64,000 nucleotides of DNA from Gammaproteobacteria bacterium (GCA_016707425.1 JADJHU010000015.1:744001-808000), one strand, 5' to 3'. Numbered from the stretch's first letter, positions 39,725-48,314 are shown. The notes: generated by a model from the letters alone, not told the origin. Translations and numbers: made by a program.

Positions 39725-42343
39725 ATGACTGGTTCCGGCCTGCCCATCGATGCCGCCCTGCCGGCGCTGCGCACGGCGCTCGCGGGCGCGAGCTGTGCGG
39801 TGTTGCAGGCTCCGCCAGGGGCCGGCAAGAGCACGGTCGTGCCGCTCGCACTGCTCACGGAACCCTGGGTCGGGACGCGCAGGATCCTCCTGCTCGAGCC
39901 GCGCCGGCTTGCGGCGCGTGCGGTGGCCGAGCGGATGTCCGTGACGCTGGGAGAAGCCGTCGGTGCCACTGTGGGTTACCGCATGCGTTTCGATACGTGC
40001 GCGGGGCCGATGACCCGCATCGAAGTGATCACCGAAGGCGTGCTCACGCGCATGCTGCAGGACGACCCGGCGCTCGAAGGCGTGGCGCTCGTGATCTTCG
40101 ATGAATTCCACGAGCGCAGCCTGCAGGCCGATCTCGGACTCGCACTCGCCCTCGATGCCCAGGAGCAGATCGCGCCCGGACTCCGCCTGTTGGCCATGTC
40201 GGCGACGCTCGACGGCGAGCGGCTCGCTGCACTCATGCGCGGAGCACCGGTCGTCGCCGTCGCGGGCCGCCAGCACGTGGTCGACACCCGCTTCGTGGGT
40301 CGCGGCCTGCCGCTCCTGCCCGGCGGGCCCGACTCGCCGGAGCGATTCGCAGTGCAGATCGTGATGCGTGCGCTCCGCGAGGAACCCGGTGACCTGCTCG
40401 TCTTCCTGCCTGGCGCGGGCGAGATCCGCCGCGTGCAGGCGATGCTCGAGGAGAGGATCGGGATTTCTGCCGGCGTGGGCGCGCCCAGCGGGGGCAGCGT
40501 GCGTGTTCTGCCGCTCTACGGTGATCTGCACGGCGAGGTCCAGCGCGCGGCACTGACCCGATCCCGTGATGGTGCGCGTCGCGTCGTGCTCGCCACGAAC
40601 ATTGCCGAGACCAGCCTCACGATCGAAGGCGTGCGCGTCGTGATCGACTCCGGCCTCGTCCGGCGTGCGCGCTTCGACCCGGCGAGCGGCATGAGCCGGC
40701 TCGAGACCGCACGCGTCTCGCGAGCCTCTGCGGATCAGCGCCGCGGGCGTGCCGGGCGCCTCGGGCCGGGCGTGTGTTATCGACTCTGGAGCGAGGGCGC
40801 TCATGGCGCGTTGGCCGCACACACGCCGCCGGAGATCGTCGAGGCCGATCTCGCACCTCTCGCCCTCGAGCTCGCGAGCTGGGGTGCCAGTGATGCATTG
40901 CGCCTTCGATGGCTCGATGCGCCGCCGGCGGCGATGCTGGCCGCCGCCCGCGAGCTGCTCGTGAGGCTCGGAGCACTCGATGCGCACGACCGCATCACCG
41001 CGCACGGTCGTGAGATGCAGGCATTTGCTGCGCACCCACGGCTCGCGCACCTGCTGCTGCGCGCGCGCGAGCTCGGTGTGCCGCGACTCGGCGCGGAGCT
41101 TGCCGCCCTGCTGTCCGAGAGAGACTTCCTGCGTGGCCCTGTGCATGAACGCGATGCCGACCTGCGCGCGCGCCTCGCATTGCTGCGCCGCGGCGCCGCG
41201 GCGGCCGGGCAGGGGGCTGGAAGCGGGGCGGGTCTGAGTGAGCGCGGAGCGCTGCTGCGCATCCGACGTGTGGCCGACCAGCTCGAGCGCCCGCTGAACG
41301 CAGCGCGAGGCAAGGCTGCAGGGAACGGCCGGCTCCGGTCGATTCGCGACGATTCATGCGGCGCGCTCGTGGCTCTTGCTTATCCGGATCGCATCGGCCG
41401 GCGACGCCCGGGTCGCGAGGGCCGCTATCTCCTCAGCAACGGACGCGGCGCACACTTCGAAGGCGCACAGAGCCTGGCGCGCAGCGAGCTCATCGTGGCC
41501 GCAGAACTCGATGATCGCGAGCGCGAGGCACGGATTCTGCTTGCCGCCCCGCTCACGCAGTCCGATCTCGAAGAACATTTCGCGGAACAGATCGAGTGGC
41601 ACGATACCGTGCACTGGGACACGCGTGCCGAGGCGGTCGCGGCGGTGCGGAGGCTGCATCTGGGCGCGCTCGTCCTCGATGAGAAGCCGCTGCAGGCCGC
41701 GCCGTCCGCAGCGGTGCGCGCCGCCATGCTCGAAGGTCTGGAGCAGATGGGACTCGACGCGCTTCCATGGACGGGCGCCGCACGCGACCTGCAGGCGCGC
41801 ATGGAGTTCGTGCGTTCACTTGGACGCAGCGATCTCGGCGAGTGGCCGGATGTCTCCGGAGAGACGCTGGCGCGCGACCACGAGGTCTGGCTCGGCCCCT
41901 GGCTCGATGGCGTGACGCGCCGCGCGCACCTCGGCCGCATACCGGTCGCCGAGGCGCTGCGTGCCCGACTTGATTACCGTCAGCAGCAGCGACTGGAGGA
42001 GCTCGCACCCGCGCATCTCGAAGTGCCGGGCGGCGCTCACATCCGCATCGACTACTCCGATCCCTCTGCGCCTGCCGTCGCAGTGCGTCTGCAGGAAGTC
42101 TTCGGTACGCCGGCGACGCCGCGCATCGGCGGGGACGCCGTCGCGATCGTCTTCCATCTGCTCTCGCCTGCACAACGGCCTCTGCAGGTGACGCGCGACC
42201 TCGCGAGCTTCTGGCGCAGTGCTTATGCAGAGGTGCGAAAGGACATGCGCGGTCGCTATCCGAAGCACTACTGGCCCGAGGATCCTCTCCAGGCCGAGCC
42301 CCGACGCGGCATGCAGCCGCGCAGCGGGCGGCGCGCACGATGA
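39725..42343 (+). CDS. hrpB: ATP-dependent helicase HrpB
   Basis: An 872-residue DEAH/RHA-type helicase from ATG 39725. Motif I is APPGAGKST (about 35), Ia LEPRRLAARA, II DEFH (IFDEFHERS, the HrpB variant of DEAH), III SAT, then IAETSLTIEGV and QRRGRAGR. C-terminal HA2 and the HrpB-specific domain (FHLLSPAQRPLQVTRDLASF, then RYPKHYWPEDP) are complete, so length and order are normal. Its cellular role in bacteria is poorly known; RNA processing is assumed. The promoter region lies within the ypfJ remnant. Confidence 0.96.
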   Translation: MTGSGLPIDAALPALRTALAGASCAVLQAPPGAGKSTVVPLALLTEPWVGTRRILLLEPRRLAARAVAERMSVTLGEAVGATVGYRMRFDTCAGPMTRIEVITEGVLTRMLQDDPALEGVALVIFDEFHERSLQADLGLALALDAQEQIAPGLRLLAMSATLDGERLAALMRGAPVVAVAGRQHVVDTRFVGRGLPLLPGGPDSPERFAVQIVMRALREEPGDLLVFLPGAGEIRRVQAMLEERIGISAGVGAPSGGSVRVLPLYGDLHGEVQRAALTRSRDGARRVVLATNIAETSLTIEGVRVVIDSGLVRRARFDPASGMSRLETARVSRASADQRRGRAGRLGPGVCYRLWSEGAHGALAAHTPPEIVEADLAPLALELASWGASDALRLRWLDAPPAAMLAAARELLVRLGALDAHDRITAHGREMQAFAAHPRLAHLLLRARELGVPRLGAELAALLSERDFLRGPVHERDADLRARLALLRRGAAAAGQGAGSGAGLSERGALLRIRRVADQLERPLNAARGKAAGNGRLRSIRDDSCGALVALAYPDRIGRRRPGREGRYLLSNGRGAHFEGAQSLARSELIVAAELDDREREARILLAAPLTQSDLEEHFAEQIEWHDTVHWDTRAEAVAAVRRLHLGALVLDEKPLQAAPSAAVRAAMLEGLEQMGLDALPWTGAARDLQARMEFVRSLGRSDLGEWPDVSGETLARDHEVWLGPWLDGVTRRAHLGRIPVAEALRARLDYRQQQRLEELAPAHLEVPGGAHIRIDYSDPSAPAVAVRLQEVFGTPATPRIGGDAVAIVFHLLSPAQRPLQVTRDLASFWRSAYAEVRKDMRGRYPKHYWPEDPLQAEPRRGMQPRSGRRAR

Positions 42344-42373
42344 TCGGCGCGTGTCCGCGCAGTGTCCGGGCAT

Positions 42374-42979
42374 TCAGCCTGAAAGCCCCTCCGCCTTCAT
42401 CGCGGCCTGCACGTGCGGGCGTGCTGCGACGCGTGCATGCAGAGCCTTGAGAGCCGGCCACTGTCCGAGGTCGATTCCCGCGTACTGTCCCCAGTTGAGG
42501 ATCGTGAACAGATAGGCGTCGGCCACCGTGAATCGCTCCCCGAGCAGGAAGGACCTGCCGGTCAGCGCCTGCTGTGTGAAGGAGAGGCGTCGCAGGACGT
42601 TCGCCCGGGCCATTTCCTTCATGGGTTCGGTGGCGGCCGGATTGAAGAAGGGCGAGAAGTTCTTGTGTACTTCGGAATTGAGGAAGCCGAGCCACTCCTG
42701 CAGCCGGTAGCGCTGCATGTCACTGGCCGGCGGGGCGAGGCCCGACGAAGGGTTGCGGTCCGCAATGTACTGCAGGATCGCGGGGCCTTCTGTCAGCACC
42801 TGGCCGTCATCCAGCACGAGCGCCGGTACGTAGCCCTTGGGGTTGATGGCATTGTAGTCGGCACCGTCCGAGGTCTTCTTGTCGCGCCCGACCTTGATCG
42901 CGTCGAATGTCACAGCGGCTTCGCGCAGCGCAATGTGTGCCGCGAGCGAGCAGGCGCCTGGGCTGTAGTAGAGCTTCAT
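42374..42979 (-). CDS. Beta-class glutathione S-transferase
   Basis: A 201-residue GST starting at ATG 42979. N-terminal thioredoxin fold begins MKLYYSPGACSLAAHI with the beta-class Cys at residue 10. Other markers are NPKGYVPALVLDDGQVLTEG (cis-Pro and Ser/Glu glutathione contacts, SNAIL region as LTEGPAILQYIA) and the C-terminal FTVADAYLF N-capping box. Known relatives conjugate electrophiles or reduce disulfides. Convergent with hrpB, 30 bases away. Confidence 0.93.
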   Translation of the reverse strand: MKLYYSPGACSLAAHIALREAAVTFDAIKVGRDKKTSDGADYNAINPKGYVPALVLDDGQVLTEGPAILQYIADRNPSSGLAPPASDMQRYRLQEWLGFLNSEVHKNFSPFFNPAATEPMKEMARANVLRRLSFTQQALTGRSFLLGERFTVADAYLFTILNWGQYAGIDLGQWPALKALHARVAARPHVQAAMKAEGLSG

Positions 42980-43069
42980 GAGTGTCTCCGAATGGTCAGA
43001 GCCCCATGCTAGCGCCTGGCGTGCGAATGACAAGGCAGGTATCGGGCAGCGTTGTAGAATCGCGCCCGC

Positions 43070-43107
43070 GGGCCTGTAGCACAGCGGTTAGTGCAGGGGA
43101 CTCATAA
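43070..43107 (+). tRNA. 5' half of tRNA-Met(CAT), interrupted at the anticodon loop
   Basis: GGGCCTG acceptor strand, TA, D-stem GCAC/GTGC enclosing AGCGGTTA, A26, anticodon stem GGGGA and loop CTCATAA. These match the 5' half of a gammaproteobacterial elongator tRNA-Met. The expected 3' half (TCCCC-type stem strand, T-arm, acceptor and CCA) is absent. Sequence after CTCATAA is prophage, so this is the left attachment junction. The remainder of the tRNA should be at the right junction outside the window. Confidence 0.85.
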
Positions 43108-43121
43108 GGCCATTGCCTTAT
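43104..43121 (+). repeat. Probable core attachment site (attL) inverted repeat
   Basis: ATAAGGC-CATT-GCCTTAT is a perfect 7-bp inverted repeat with a 4-bp centre. Its left arm begins in the anticodon loop of the split tRNA. Position and symmetry fit the core-type binding sites of a tyrosine integrase. Confidence 0.6.
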
Positions 43122-43148
43122 ACTAAATCCCAGAGGATTTTCGCCACC

Positions 43149-43179
43149 TTCGTCTAAGACTTCGCGTTTTCGTCTAAGA
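43149..43179 (+). repeat. Direct repeats, probable integrase arm-type sites
   Basis: TTCGTCTAAGA occurs at 43149-43159 and 43169-43179, exactly 20 bp apart (about two helical turns), between the core site and the end of int. This is where arm-type sites for the integrase N-terminal domain are expected. Confidence 0.55.
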
Positions 43180-43180
43180 A

Positions 43181-44083
43181 TCAGCGCAACGGCCGCACAG
43201 CATCCTTACGCTTGTAGACGCGCAGCATGTCGGAACGGTGGCCTAGCAAGTTGTGCTCCGCGTCAGTGGCGCCCTTCGCCCGTATGTCGTGAAATCGCCA
43301 GTTGATTTGCTGCCGTCGCATCTGCGAGTGGATCGCCCACTCAGTCCACGGCTGACCGAACTTGTTCACGAGTAGCGTAGCCACGCAGTCGGCCCGTCGC
43401 CGCTTTGCGGCGCGGTCCACAAAGAACTTAAGGGCGGGGGACCACGAGACGATGCGGGGCTTGCCCGTCTTGCTTTCCGTGTACACGATCCCCGCGTCCG
43501 TGACGTTCCCCGCGGTCCACGAGCGGAGATCGCCCTGTCGGGCACCTGTGAGCAGGGCTACGGCGAGCAGGTCTTGGAACGGCTCAGGCGCGGCCTCGAA
43601 TGCGGCCCGGAACTCTGCGTCCGTAACGTACCGTCTGCGCGGGATTTCCTTGTTTCGCCGAACGCCACGGCAGGGGTTAACGTCTGTCCACCCCTGCCGC
43701 ATCGCGAAGTTATAGGCGCTGGACAGTACGGCAAGTTTTCGGTTGGCCCGTGCCCCGTGGCCCGCCTTACGTTGCGTCTCTAGGTACTTGGCGACCATCG
43801 AGGGCTTCAGCGCGTGGATGGGGCCTGTTCCGAATACCTCTATCAGCGAATCTACGATGCTGCTGTAGCTCTTGAGCGTGGCAGGGCTCAGGCCGTCCGT
43901 ACCGTCGGCCACGTACAGCCGTAGCATTTGCTCAATCGTGGCGGGCTTCTCGCTGGTGGCTTTGTACAGGGCGAGATAAAGCGCGGCTTCCCCTTCCTCT
44001 ACGCGCGTCAGCGGCTCCCACTTGTTCCTGTGAACGCGGTAGTAGCGACCGTGCTTTACGTGGACCTTTGAGGGCAGCTGCAT
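43181..44083 (-). CDS. int: Phage tyrosine recombinase integrase
   Basis: A 300-residue integrase. The arm-binding start (LPSKVHVKHGRYYRVHRNKW) is typical of lambda-like integrases of proteobacterial prophages. A core-binding domain lies at about 45-140 and the catalytic domain at about 150-300, with Arg in LTGARQGDL, Lys in ESKTGKPR, HDIR (H-x-x-R), LLGH and the nucleophile Tyr in RVYKRK near the C-terminus. All catalytic residues are present. Its 3' end faces the attachment site, which lies about 60 bases away. It overlaps the DUF4224-like gene by 152 bases. Confidence 0.95.
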   Translation of the reverse strand: MQLPSKVHVKHGRYYRVHRNKWEPLTRVEEGEAALYLALYKATSEKPATIEQMLRLYVADGTDGLSPATLKSYSSIVDSLIEVFGTGPIHALKPSMVAKYLETQRKAGHGARANRKLAVLSSAYNFAMRQGWTDVNPCRGVRRNKEIPRRRYVTDAEFRAAFEAAPEPFQDLLAVALLTGARQGDLRSWTAGNVTDAGIVYTESKTGKPRIVSWSPALKFFVDRAAKRRRADCVATLLVNKFGQPWTEWAIHSQMRRQQINWRFHDIRAKGATDAEHNLLGHRSDMLRVYKRKDAVRPLR

Positions 44084-44255
44084 AATCCGGCTCCCATGAG
44101 GGGGCGCCAGTATGCCGGAGGGCGTCTAATAGCGCACTCGGGCGGCCGTCCTTGCCAACAAAGAACGTGACGCCATTCTCGGCCAGCCAGCGTTTTACAC
44201 GGCTCGGGCGGCTGTAGCCGGAGAGGCGCTGCAAGTCGGCGAAGCTAGCGATCAT
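43932..44255 (-). CDS. DUF4224-like small phage protein (possible recombination directionality factor)
   Basis: A 107-codon frame from ATG 44255. The first 60 residues (FADLQRLSGYSRPSRVKRWL, then NGVTFFVGKDGRPSALL) match the DUF4224 pattern of small proteins commonly placed next to phage integrases. The rest lies inside int in another frame and looks like read-through (Arg/Ser-rich), so the functional protein may be the first part only or the end may be frameshifted. The start overlaps the stop of the preceding lipoprotein gene by ATGA, which supports ATG 44255. Confidence 0.55.
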   Translation of the reverse strand: MIASFADLQRLSGYSRPSRVKRWLAENGVTFFVGKDGRPSALLDALRHTGAPSWEPDYAAALKGPRKARSLLPRSQEQVGAADARRGRGSRALSRPVQSHQREARHD

Positions 44256-44626
44256 TTCGCGCCAGCGACCTCCGCGCAACTGCGCGCAAGCAGCCTTTCG
44301 ACCGCGGCGCGGCGTAGCTTCGCGTCATCGACAGAGACAATGGCCGCGACTTGGCCCGGCAATGTGAACAACCCAATGATGGGGATAAATTCGCTACCGC
44401 GGTACGAGTCGGCGCGGGCCTTGGCGTCGGCCCCCTGCTTCACCAGTAGAACGTGCTCCGCGCGTAGCTCATCGCATGACATGCCGCGGTATATCGACTC
44501 CATCTTGAGCTCCCCGTTGTGGTCGTTCGTAACGAAGTTCGCGCATCCTGATATCAACAGGACCAACGGCACGACGAAAACCAAGAACCAAACCAACCAG
44601 TCGGAGCGGTCGTCATAGAAACTCAT
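44252..44626 (-). CDS. Small prophage lipoprotein or membrane protein
   Basis: A 124-residue product from ATG 44626, overlapping the sigma-like gene's stop by ATGA. MSFYDDRSDWLVWFLVFVV is followed by PLVLLISGC, so it has either a lipobox (ISGC, Cys about 28) or an N-terminal anchor. The remainder contains YRGMSCDELRAEHVLLVKQG, a charged helix, and FIPIIGLFTLPGQVAAIV, a hydrophobic segment. I do not recognise the family. A lysogenic-conversion role is possible but unsupported. Tight coupling within the leftward operon shows it is a real gene. Confidence 0.65.
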   Translation of the reverse strand: MSFYDDRSDWLVWFLVFVVPLVLLISGCANFVTNDHNGELKMESIYRGMSCDELRAEHVLLVKQGADAKARADSYRGSEFIPIIGLFTLPGQVAAIVSVDDAKLRRAAVERLLARSCAEVAGAK

Positions 44627-45369
44627 GGCGCGTCTCCCTGCTTCAGACTCCCCGTTCGTACCCCCCGGGCAATGCGAACCTTCTCGCGTTCTGTTTTGTG
44701 CTTCGCTTCCCGCGTCTCCGTCCACTCCCTCGTTTCGGGCGGCAGTTCATTCGCGGGCTCCCATCCGTCGAACCATCGGCAGCGCCAGCAAGGCCGGCAA
44801 TCCGCGTGCTCTTGGCCGTTCGGTGGGCCTTCAAGCTGCGCTATCGCACGGTCTATCGGCGCGGCTTCCCGGCTGTCGCGATCTGAAACCGGCTTCGGCG
44901 GCGTAGGCTGTATGAGCAGCGCGGGCGACTCCACGCGGCGGAGACCGCGGCGGACCGCCTGCAACTTCTCGACGCTGATACCGGCGAGGCGGGCGGCGCT
45001 GCGCAGGGTCTCTCCGCGCGCAATGTGCGCCAGGGCCGCTTGCTCGGCAGGAGACAGGCAACCGACCTCGCTCTCTAGCTCGAAGCTGTCGTCGTTCGCG
45101 GCCGGTTCAACATCGAAGCTGGCAAAGCGGGCCTCCGCGCGCTGCATCTTCGCGGCTGCGTTCCTCAATATCCCGTCGAACCAGTCGGGGAGGCTTCCCC
45201 GCGTCGGGTCGTATTCGGCGCGCCTCTCCCACGCGGCAAGAAGTGCCGCCTGCAAGGCATCTTTCCTGTCTTGTGGGCGGTGCCGCAGTCGGCGCTTCGC
45301 CACAGAGGACAGACGGGGCATGTTCGCCACAAAGAGGGCCCGGAATTCAGGGTCGGAAAGCCTACGCAT
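44623..45369 (-). CDS. Sigma-70-like phage regulatory protein
   Basis: A 248-residue protein from ATG 45369 (8-base overlap with the primase gene). Residues 20-80 resemble sigma region 2: RRLRHRPQDRKDALQAALLA followed by AWERRAEYDPTRGSLPDWFD. Residues about 115-150 (LSPAEQAALAHIARGETLRS, then AARLAGISVEKLQAVRRGL) resemble the region 4 helix-turn-helix. The C-terminal half is charged and includes a Cys-rich CRPCWRCRW patch that could bind metal. It could direct RNA polymerase to phage promoters. Full sigma function is inferred from pattern. Confidence 0.65.
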   Translation of the reverse strand: MRRLSDPEFRALFVANMPRLSSVAKRRLRHRPQDRKDALQAALLAAWERRAEYDPTRGSLPDWFDGILRNAAAKMQRAEARFASFDVEPAANDDSFELESEVGCLSPAEQAALAHIARGETLRSAARLAGISVEKLQAVRRGLRRVESPALLIQPTPPKPVSDRDSREAAPIDRAIAQLEGPPNGQEHADCRPCWRCRWFDGWEPANELPPETREWTETREAKHKTEREKVRIARGVRTGSLKQGDAP

Positions 45370-47299
45370 TGGTTGTCTCCAGAGTGTTGTTGCCTCCTTT
45401 GGCGAGTCGTACCTTGTCGTTCGAAATCTCGAACACGCCATAATGAACCAGCCGGTCTATGGCTTGGCGAGCGGTGTCGCGCCTTCTGTCTCTTTTCTCC
45501 GGGTCGTGCACGAGCCGGGACGCAACGGCGCCAATCAAATCCTGGGCCGGTACGCCGGACTCGTCGAGGGTCGCCAATTCATCGAATGCGGCGGCAGCCA
45601 CGTTTTCGACGCGGCCGAACTTGCGGCGGCTTGGCACGCGGGGGGCGTCGTCCGTGTGCTCCACGACGCAGCTAGTAGCGGGCTTCTCGAATGTGCCGAC
45701 TTCTACGGGCTTCAAGCGGAAGCCGAAAGTCTGGCCGTCTTCCCCGTCGCGTTGCTTCGTGACCCGCGCGAAGCGATCCTCCCCCGCGCGCTCAACGCAT
45801 ATCTCCACGTCGGCGGCAGCGCGAATACCGGACCAACCACGGGCGCCTTTCGTAGCATCCTTCCCCGCGTGGTGAATGAGCACGACGAGCGCGCCGGTTC
45901 GGGCGCGCAGACGGCGGCATCCGGAGATCACGGCCCCCATGTCCTCGCCGGAGTTCTCGTTCCGCCCGATCGACGCGGCGGCGAGCGTGTCGACCACAAG
46001 GACCTTAACGCCGGCCGCGCGCACTGCGTGGATGAGTTCGTCTTGGGTCTTCGTGTCGCCCAAGTCGAGTTGATCGCCGAGGAAGTGCAAGTCCGCATCC
46101 CCCGCGGCGACCCCACGTTCCTTCAAGTACGCGCGAACGCGGTTCGGGCTGCTGCCCGCGGCCTCGGCGGCGATCCATCCGCAGCGCGTGCGGCGGGTCT
46201 CCCGGCCGCGCCACTCGACCCCGCGCGAGACGGCGAAGACCACGTCCAGCACCCAGAAGGATTTGCCGCTGCCGGATTCGCCGAACACGACGGCAACTTC
46301 CGCGTCGGGCAACACGCCGTCAACGATCCACTCGGGGGGCGGGGCGCTCGCGATGTCCGCAACGTGGCGGAACACGAAGCGGGGAGGCTTGTCGCCGGCG
46401 TCCGCATCGTTCGCGGCAGGCCCCAAGTCGTCAAACTCCGCAGGGGAGGCGGGCAGCGCGAATCCGTCTAGCGTCTTCGGTCGCGCGTCGGACTTGCCCA
46501 ACGAGTCCCACCGACGGCGAATGGCGAGCGTGCCGGGGTACTTCGGCTGTGCGGCGCTCCAATCATCGAAGAGGGCGAAGCCTCCCGTGCTGCCCCGCGT
46601 CTCGTGGTGCACGCGTTGCATGGCATCGAACCACGGGGCGTGGTCAGCGACGGTGCCTAGCGATTCGAGATACCCACGCGCCTTGCGCAAAGAGCCGTCG
46701 GCCGCTGGCGCAGCGGTCGGCACGGGGCGTGTGAACGCTTCGACCAGTCGCTCCGGCATCGGCCTTAGCTCGCTGATCGGCGGCAGTTCGCCGGCGACGG
46801 CGATGAAGCCGTTGTTTTCCAGTAGCTCGAATCCAGGGACCGCGCACTTTCGACCGCGCAGGTTGAGGGCGGAGAAGTACCAGTGCGTGCCGCCCGAAGC
46901 GGTCTTGAAGGTCGGCACGTCTACAAGCGCGTCGAGCGCTGCCAGCTGCTCGCGGGCGGCCTCCGTGGCGGGCGGTACGCTCGGTTGTGCGTAACTGTCA
47001 TCGTCCACGATGGCGACACCATGGCCACGGCGCACGCCAACAGCGGCATTCGGGAATTGCTTGAAGCGGCGGCGCAGTTCCGCAGGGTCGCGCGTGCAGT
47101 GGTTCGCGCCCCCGCCGACAGGGCGCTTGTCGAATTTGCCTTTTTCGGCGTTCCACTCGGGGGCGTAGCACAGGACCGCATAGCCCCCGGCGATAAGCGC
47201 GAGGCCAAGGGAAAGGGCGGCGGGCCCGGTGGGCAGGGGGAAGGGCGGGGCGGCTTGGGGATCGCTCCCCGCCGCGCTCGGCGACGGGGCGGTAGTCAT
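45362..47299 (-). CDS. Bifunctional primase-polymerase / RepA-like helicase
   Basis: A 645-residue replication protein starting at ATG 47299, where it overlaps the preceding stop (ATGA); an upstream ATG at 47332 lies within that gene. Residues about 20-170 form a prim-pol domain (VGVRRGHGVAIVDDDSY with the acidic metal site; FKTASGGTHWYFSA with the conserved His). Residues about 320-530 form a RecA-like AAA domain: Walker A GESGSGKS, Walker B VKVLVVDTLA, and VVLIHHAGKDATKGARG. The C-terminal region resembles a winged helix (DRLVHYGVFEISNDKV). It probably initiates prophage replication; repeats suited to an origin lie about 900-1,000 bases upstream. Confidence 0.9.
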   Translation of the reverse strand: MTTAPSPSAAGSDPQAAPPFPLPTGPAALSLGLALIAGGYAVLCYAPEWNAEKGKFDKRPVGGGANHCTRDPAELRRRFKQFPNAAVGVRRGHGVAIVDDDSYAQPSVPPATEAAREQLAALDALVDVPTFKTASGGTHWYFSALNLRGRKCAVPGFELLENNGFIAVAGELPPISELRPMPERLVEAFTRPVPTAAPAADGSLRKARGYLESLGTVADHAPWFDAMQRVHHETRGSTGGFALFDDWSAAQPKYPGTLAIRRRWDSLGKSDARPKTLDGFALPASPAEFDDLGPAANDADAGDKPPRFVFRHVADIASAPPPEWIVDGVLPDAEVAVVFGESGSGKSFWVLDVVFAVSRGVEWRGRETRRTRCGWIAAEAAGSSPNRVRAYLKERGVAAGDADLHFLGDQLDLGDTKTQDELIHAVRAAGVKVLVVDTLAAASIGRNENSGEDMGAVISGCRRLRARTGALVVLIHHAGKDATKGARGWSGIRAAADVEICVERAGEDRFARVTKQRDGEDGQTFGFRLKPVEVGTFEKPATSCVVEHTDDAPRVPSRRKFGRVENVAAAAFDELATLDESGVPAQDLIGAVASRLVHDPEKRDRRRDTARQAIDRLVHYGVFEISNDKVRLAKGGNNTLETTNA

Positions 47300-47826
47300 G
47301 CGCGCACCCCCTTGCGAGGGTGTATGACCCATCGCCCGTGGGGGCTGTCAAGGCCGTACTCGGCAATGACGCCACGCCAGTAGGCGGAGCCGTCCAGCGT
47401 GACCTCAACGCGCCATGTGTCTTGAATCGCGGGGCCGTTGACCAGTGCCGCGACCCTCTCGGCAGTCGGCGAGTGCGCCGCGAGGTAGTTTCGAACCGCA
47501 GCAAAGGCCGCGTCCGTCGGGGCGCGGTCGAGGGCGTCATATACCCGGCCGCGAGGCGTGACAGTCAGCAAGTCGAGCCAACCAGCGCGGGCGCTCCACA
47601 CGGCGACGTGTTCAAACAGTTCCGGGTGGCGGTAGAAGGCCGACGCGGCGGCGCAGAGAATGCGCCGCTCTACGTGGCCCGGAGTCCACGAGACGGCGAA
47701 GCGGCGCTCTACCCAAGACACGCCCGCACTGTCGCGGGCCGGGTAGGCGTACACCATGACGGGGTCGTTCGCGTCGTCGCGATGCGTGACGGGACGGAAC
47801 GGCGCGGCAGGGAATCGTTGAGACAT
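47296..47826 (-). CDS. Prophage protein of unknown function
   Basis: A 176-residue soluble protein, first gene of the leftward operon, ending in an ATGA overlap with the primase gene. It has no signal peptide, membrane helix or recognisable motif. The C-terminal half alternates strands (WRVEVTLDGSAYWRGVIAEYG, WVIHPRKG). Its position next to a primase-helicase suggests a replication or early role, but that is only from context. Confidence 0.65.
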   Translation of the reverse strand: MSQRFPAAPFRPVTHRDDANDPVMVYAYPARDSAGVSWVERRFAVSWTPGHVERRILCAAASAFYRHPELFEHVAVWSARAGWLDLLTVTPRGRVYDALDRAPTDAAFAAVRNYLAAHSPTAERVAALVNGPAIQDTWRVEVTLDGSAYWRGVIAEYGLDSPHGRWVIHPRKGVRA

Positions 47827-47934
47827 TGCAAGGCCCTCAGTCGGTTGCTGCGGTACGCGCAGCGCGCTGAGGTTCCCTGCCGGGGGCTAAGTGGCTTGCC
47901 GTCCGACGATTCCCCGAAGGCCGGGGCCTCTCAC

Positions 47935-47948
47935 GTCGAACGTTCGAC
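47935..47948. promoter_or_regulatory. 14-bp perfect palindrome, candidate operator
   Basis: GTCGAACGTTCGAC is its own reverse complement, and a partial copy (CCGTTCGTGG) follows directly. It lies between the leftward promoter and the first gene of the leftward operon, a likely place for a prophage repressor or autoregulator to bind. Confidence 0.45.
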
Positions 47949-48009
47949 CGTTCGTGGTCGCACGTCCCGCCATTGCGGCGGGCTCCGGTCTCGCGACCGT
48001 GTGCTTTGC

Positions 48010-48038
48010 ACTACACCACACGGAAGCCCCGCTGTCAA
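48010..48038 (-). promoter_or_regulatory. Leftward early promoter of the prophage
   Basis: On the minus strand: perfect TTGACA (48038-48033), 17-base spacer, TGTAGT (48015-48010). A second minus-strand TTGACA lies at 48100-48095 with a weaker GGTAAC 17 bases on. Both point at the operon starting at 47,826. Confidence 0.6.
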
Positions 48039-48194
48039 GACTTTTGTCGAGCAGGCCGGGGGCCGCACCACGTTACCACGTAAGCGGGGTCTCGTGTCAA
48101 GTCACGCTGCGGCAAGCAGCGGACGGTTACAAAGAGAAATTAAGCGCAAGGGGGAGAAGGTAACAACGAAAAACGGGCCGTCAAAGACGGTAAC

Positions 48195-48314
48195 CCATTT
48201 GCCATTTGACGCCATTTGGACACCATCTGATGGCGCCAAACCATACCATTTCGCCATTTCCCCCTTTAGGGGGAATGGCAAATGGGAATGGGAGTCTGGG
48301 TGGCAATGCCATTT
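48195..48314. repeat. CCATTT repeats and hairpin, candidate prophage replication origin
   Basis: CCATTT occurs at 48195, 48202, 48212, 48246, 48254 and 48309, often as GCCATTTG, with an inverted AAATGG at 48280. A hairpin (CCCCC-TTTA-GGGGG, 48260-48273) is extended by CCATT/AATGG flanks with one bulged T. The stretch is clearly AT-richer than its surroundings. It lies between the divergent arms and upstream of the primase-helicase gene. The remainder of the 710-base gap (47,827-48,536) holds the palindrome and leftward promoters but no gene that I can support. Confidence 0.55.

Noticed and set aside
39436..39969. Minus-strand ORF overlapping the hrpB start
   Set aside because: It is in a different frame from the YpfJ remnant and runs antisense into hrpB; its composition is shadow-like.
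47950..48030. tRNA-like structure on the minus strand (GGGGCTTCCGTG... with stems)
   Set aside because: No U33-anticodon loop of seven bases, no T-arm and no CCA-type 3' end. The segment is better explained by a promoter and small hairpins.
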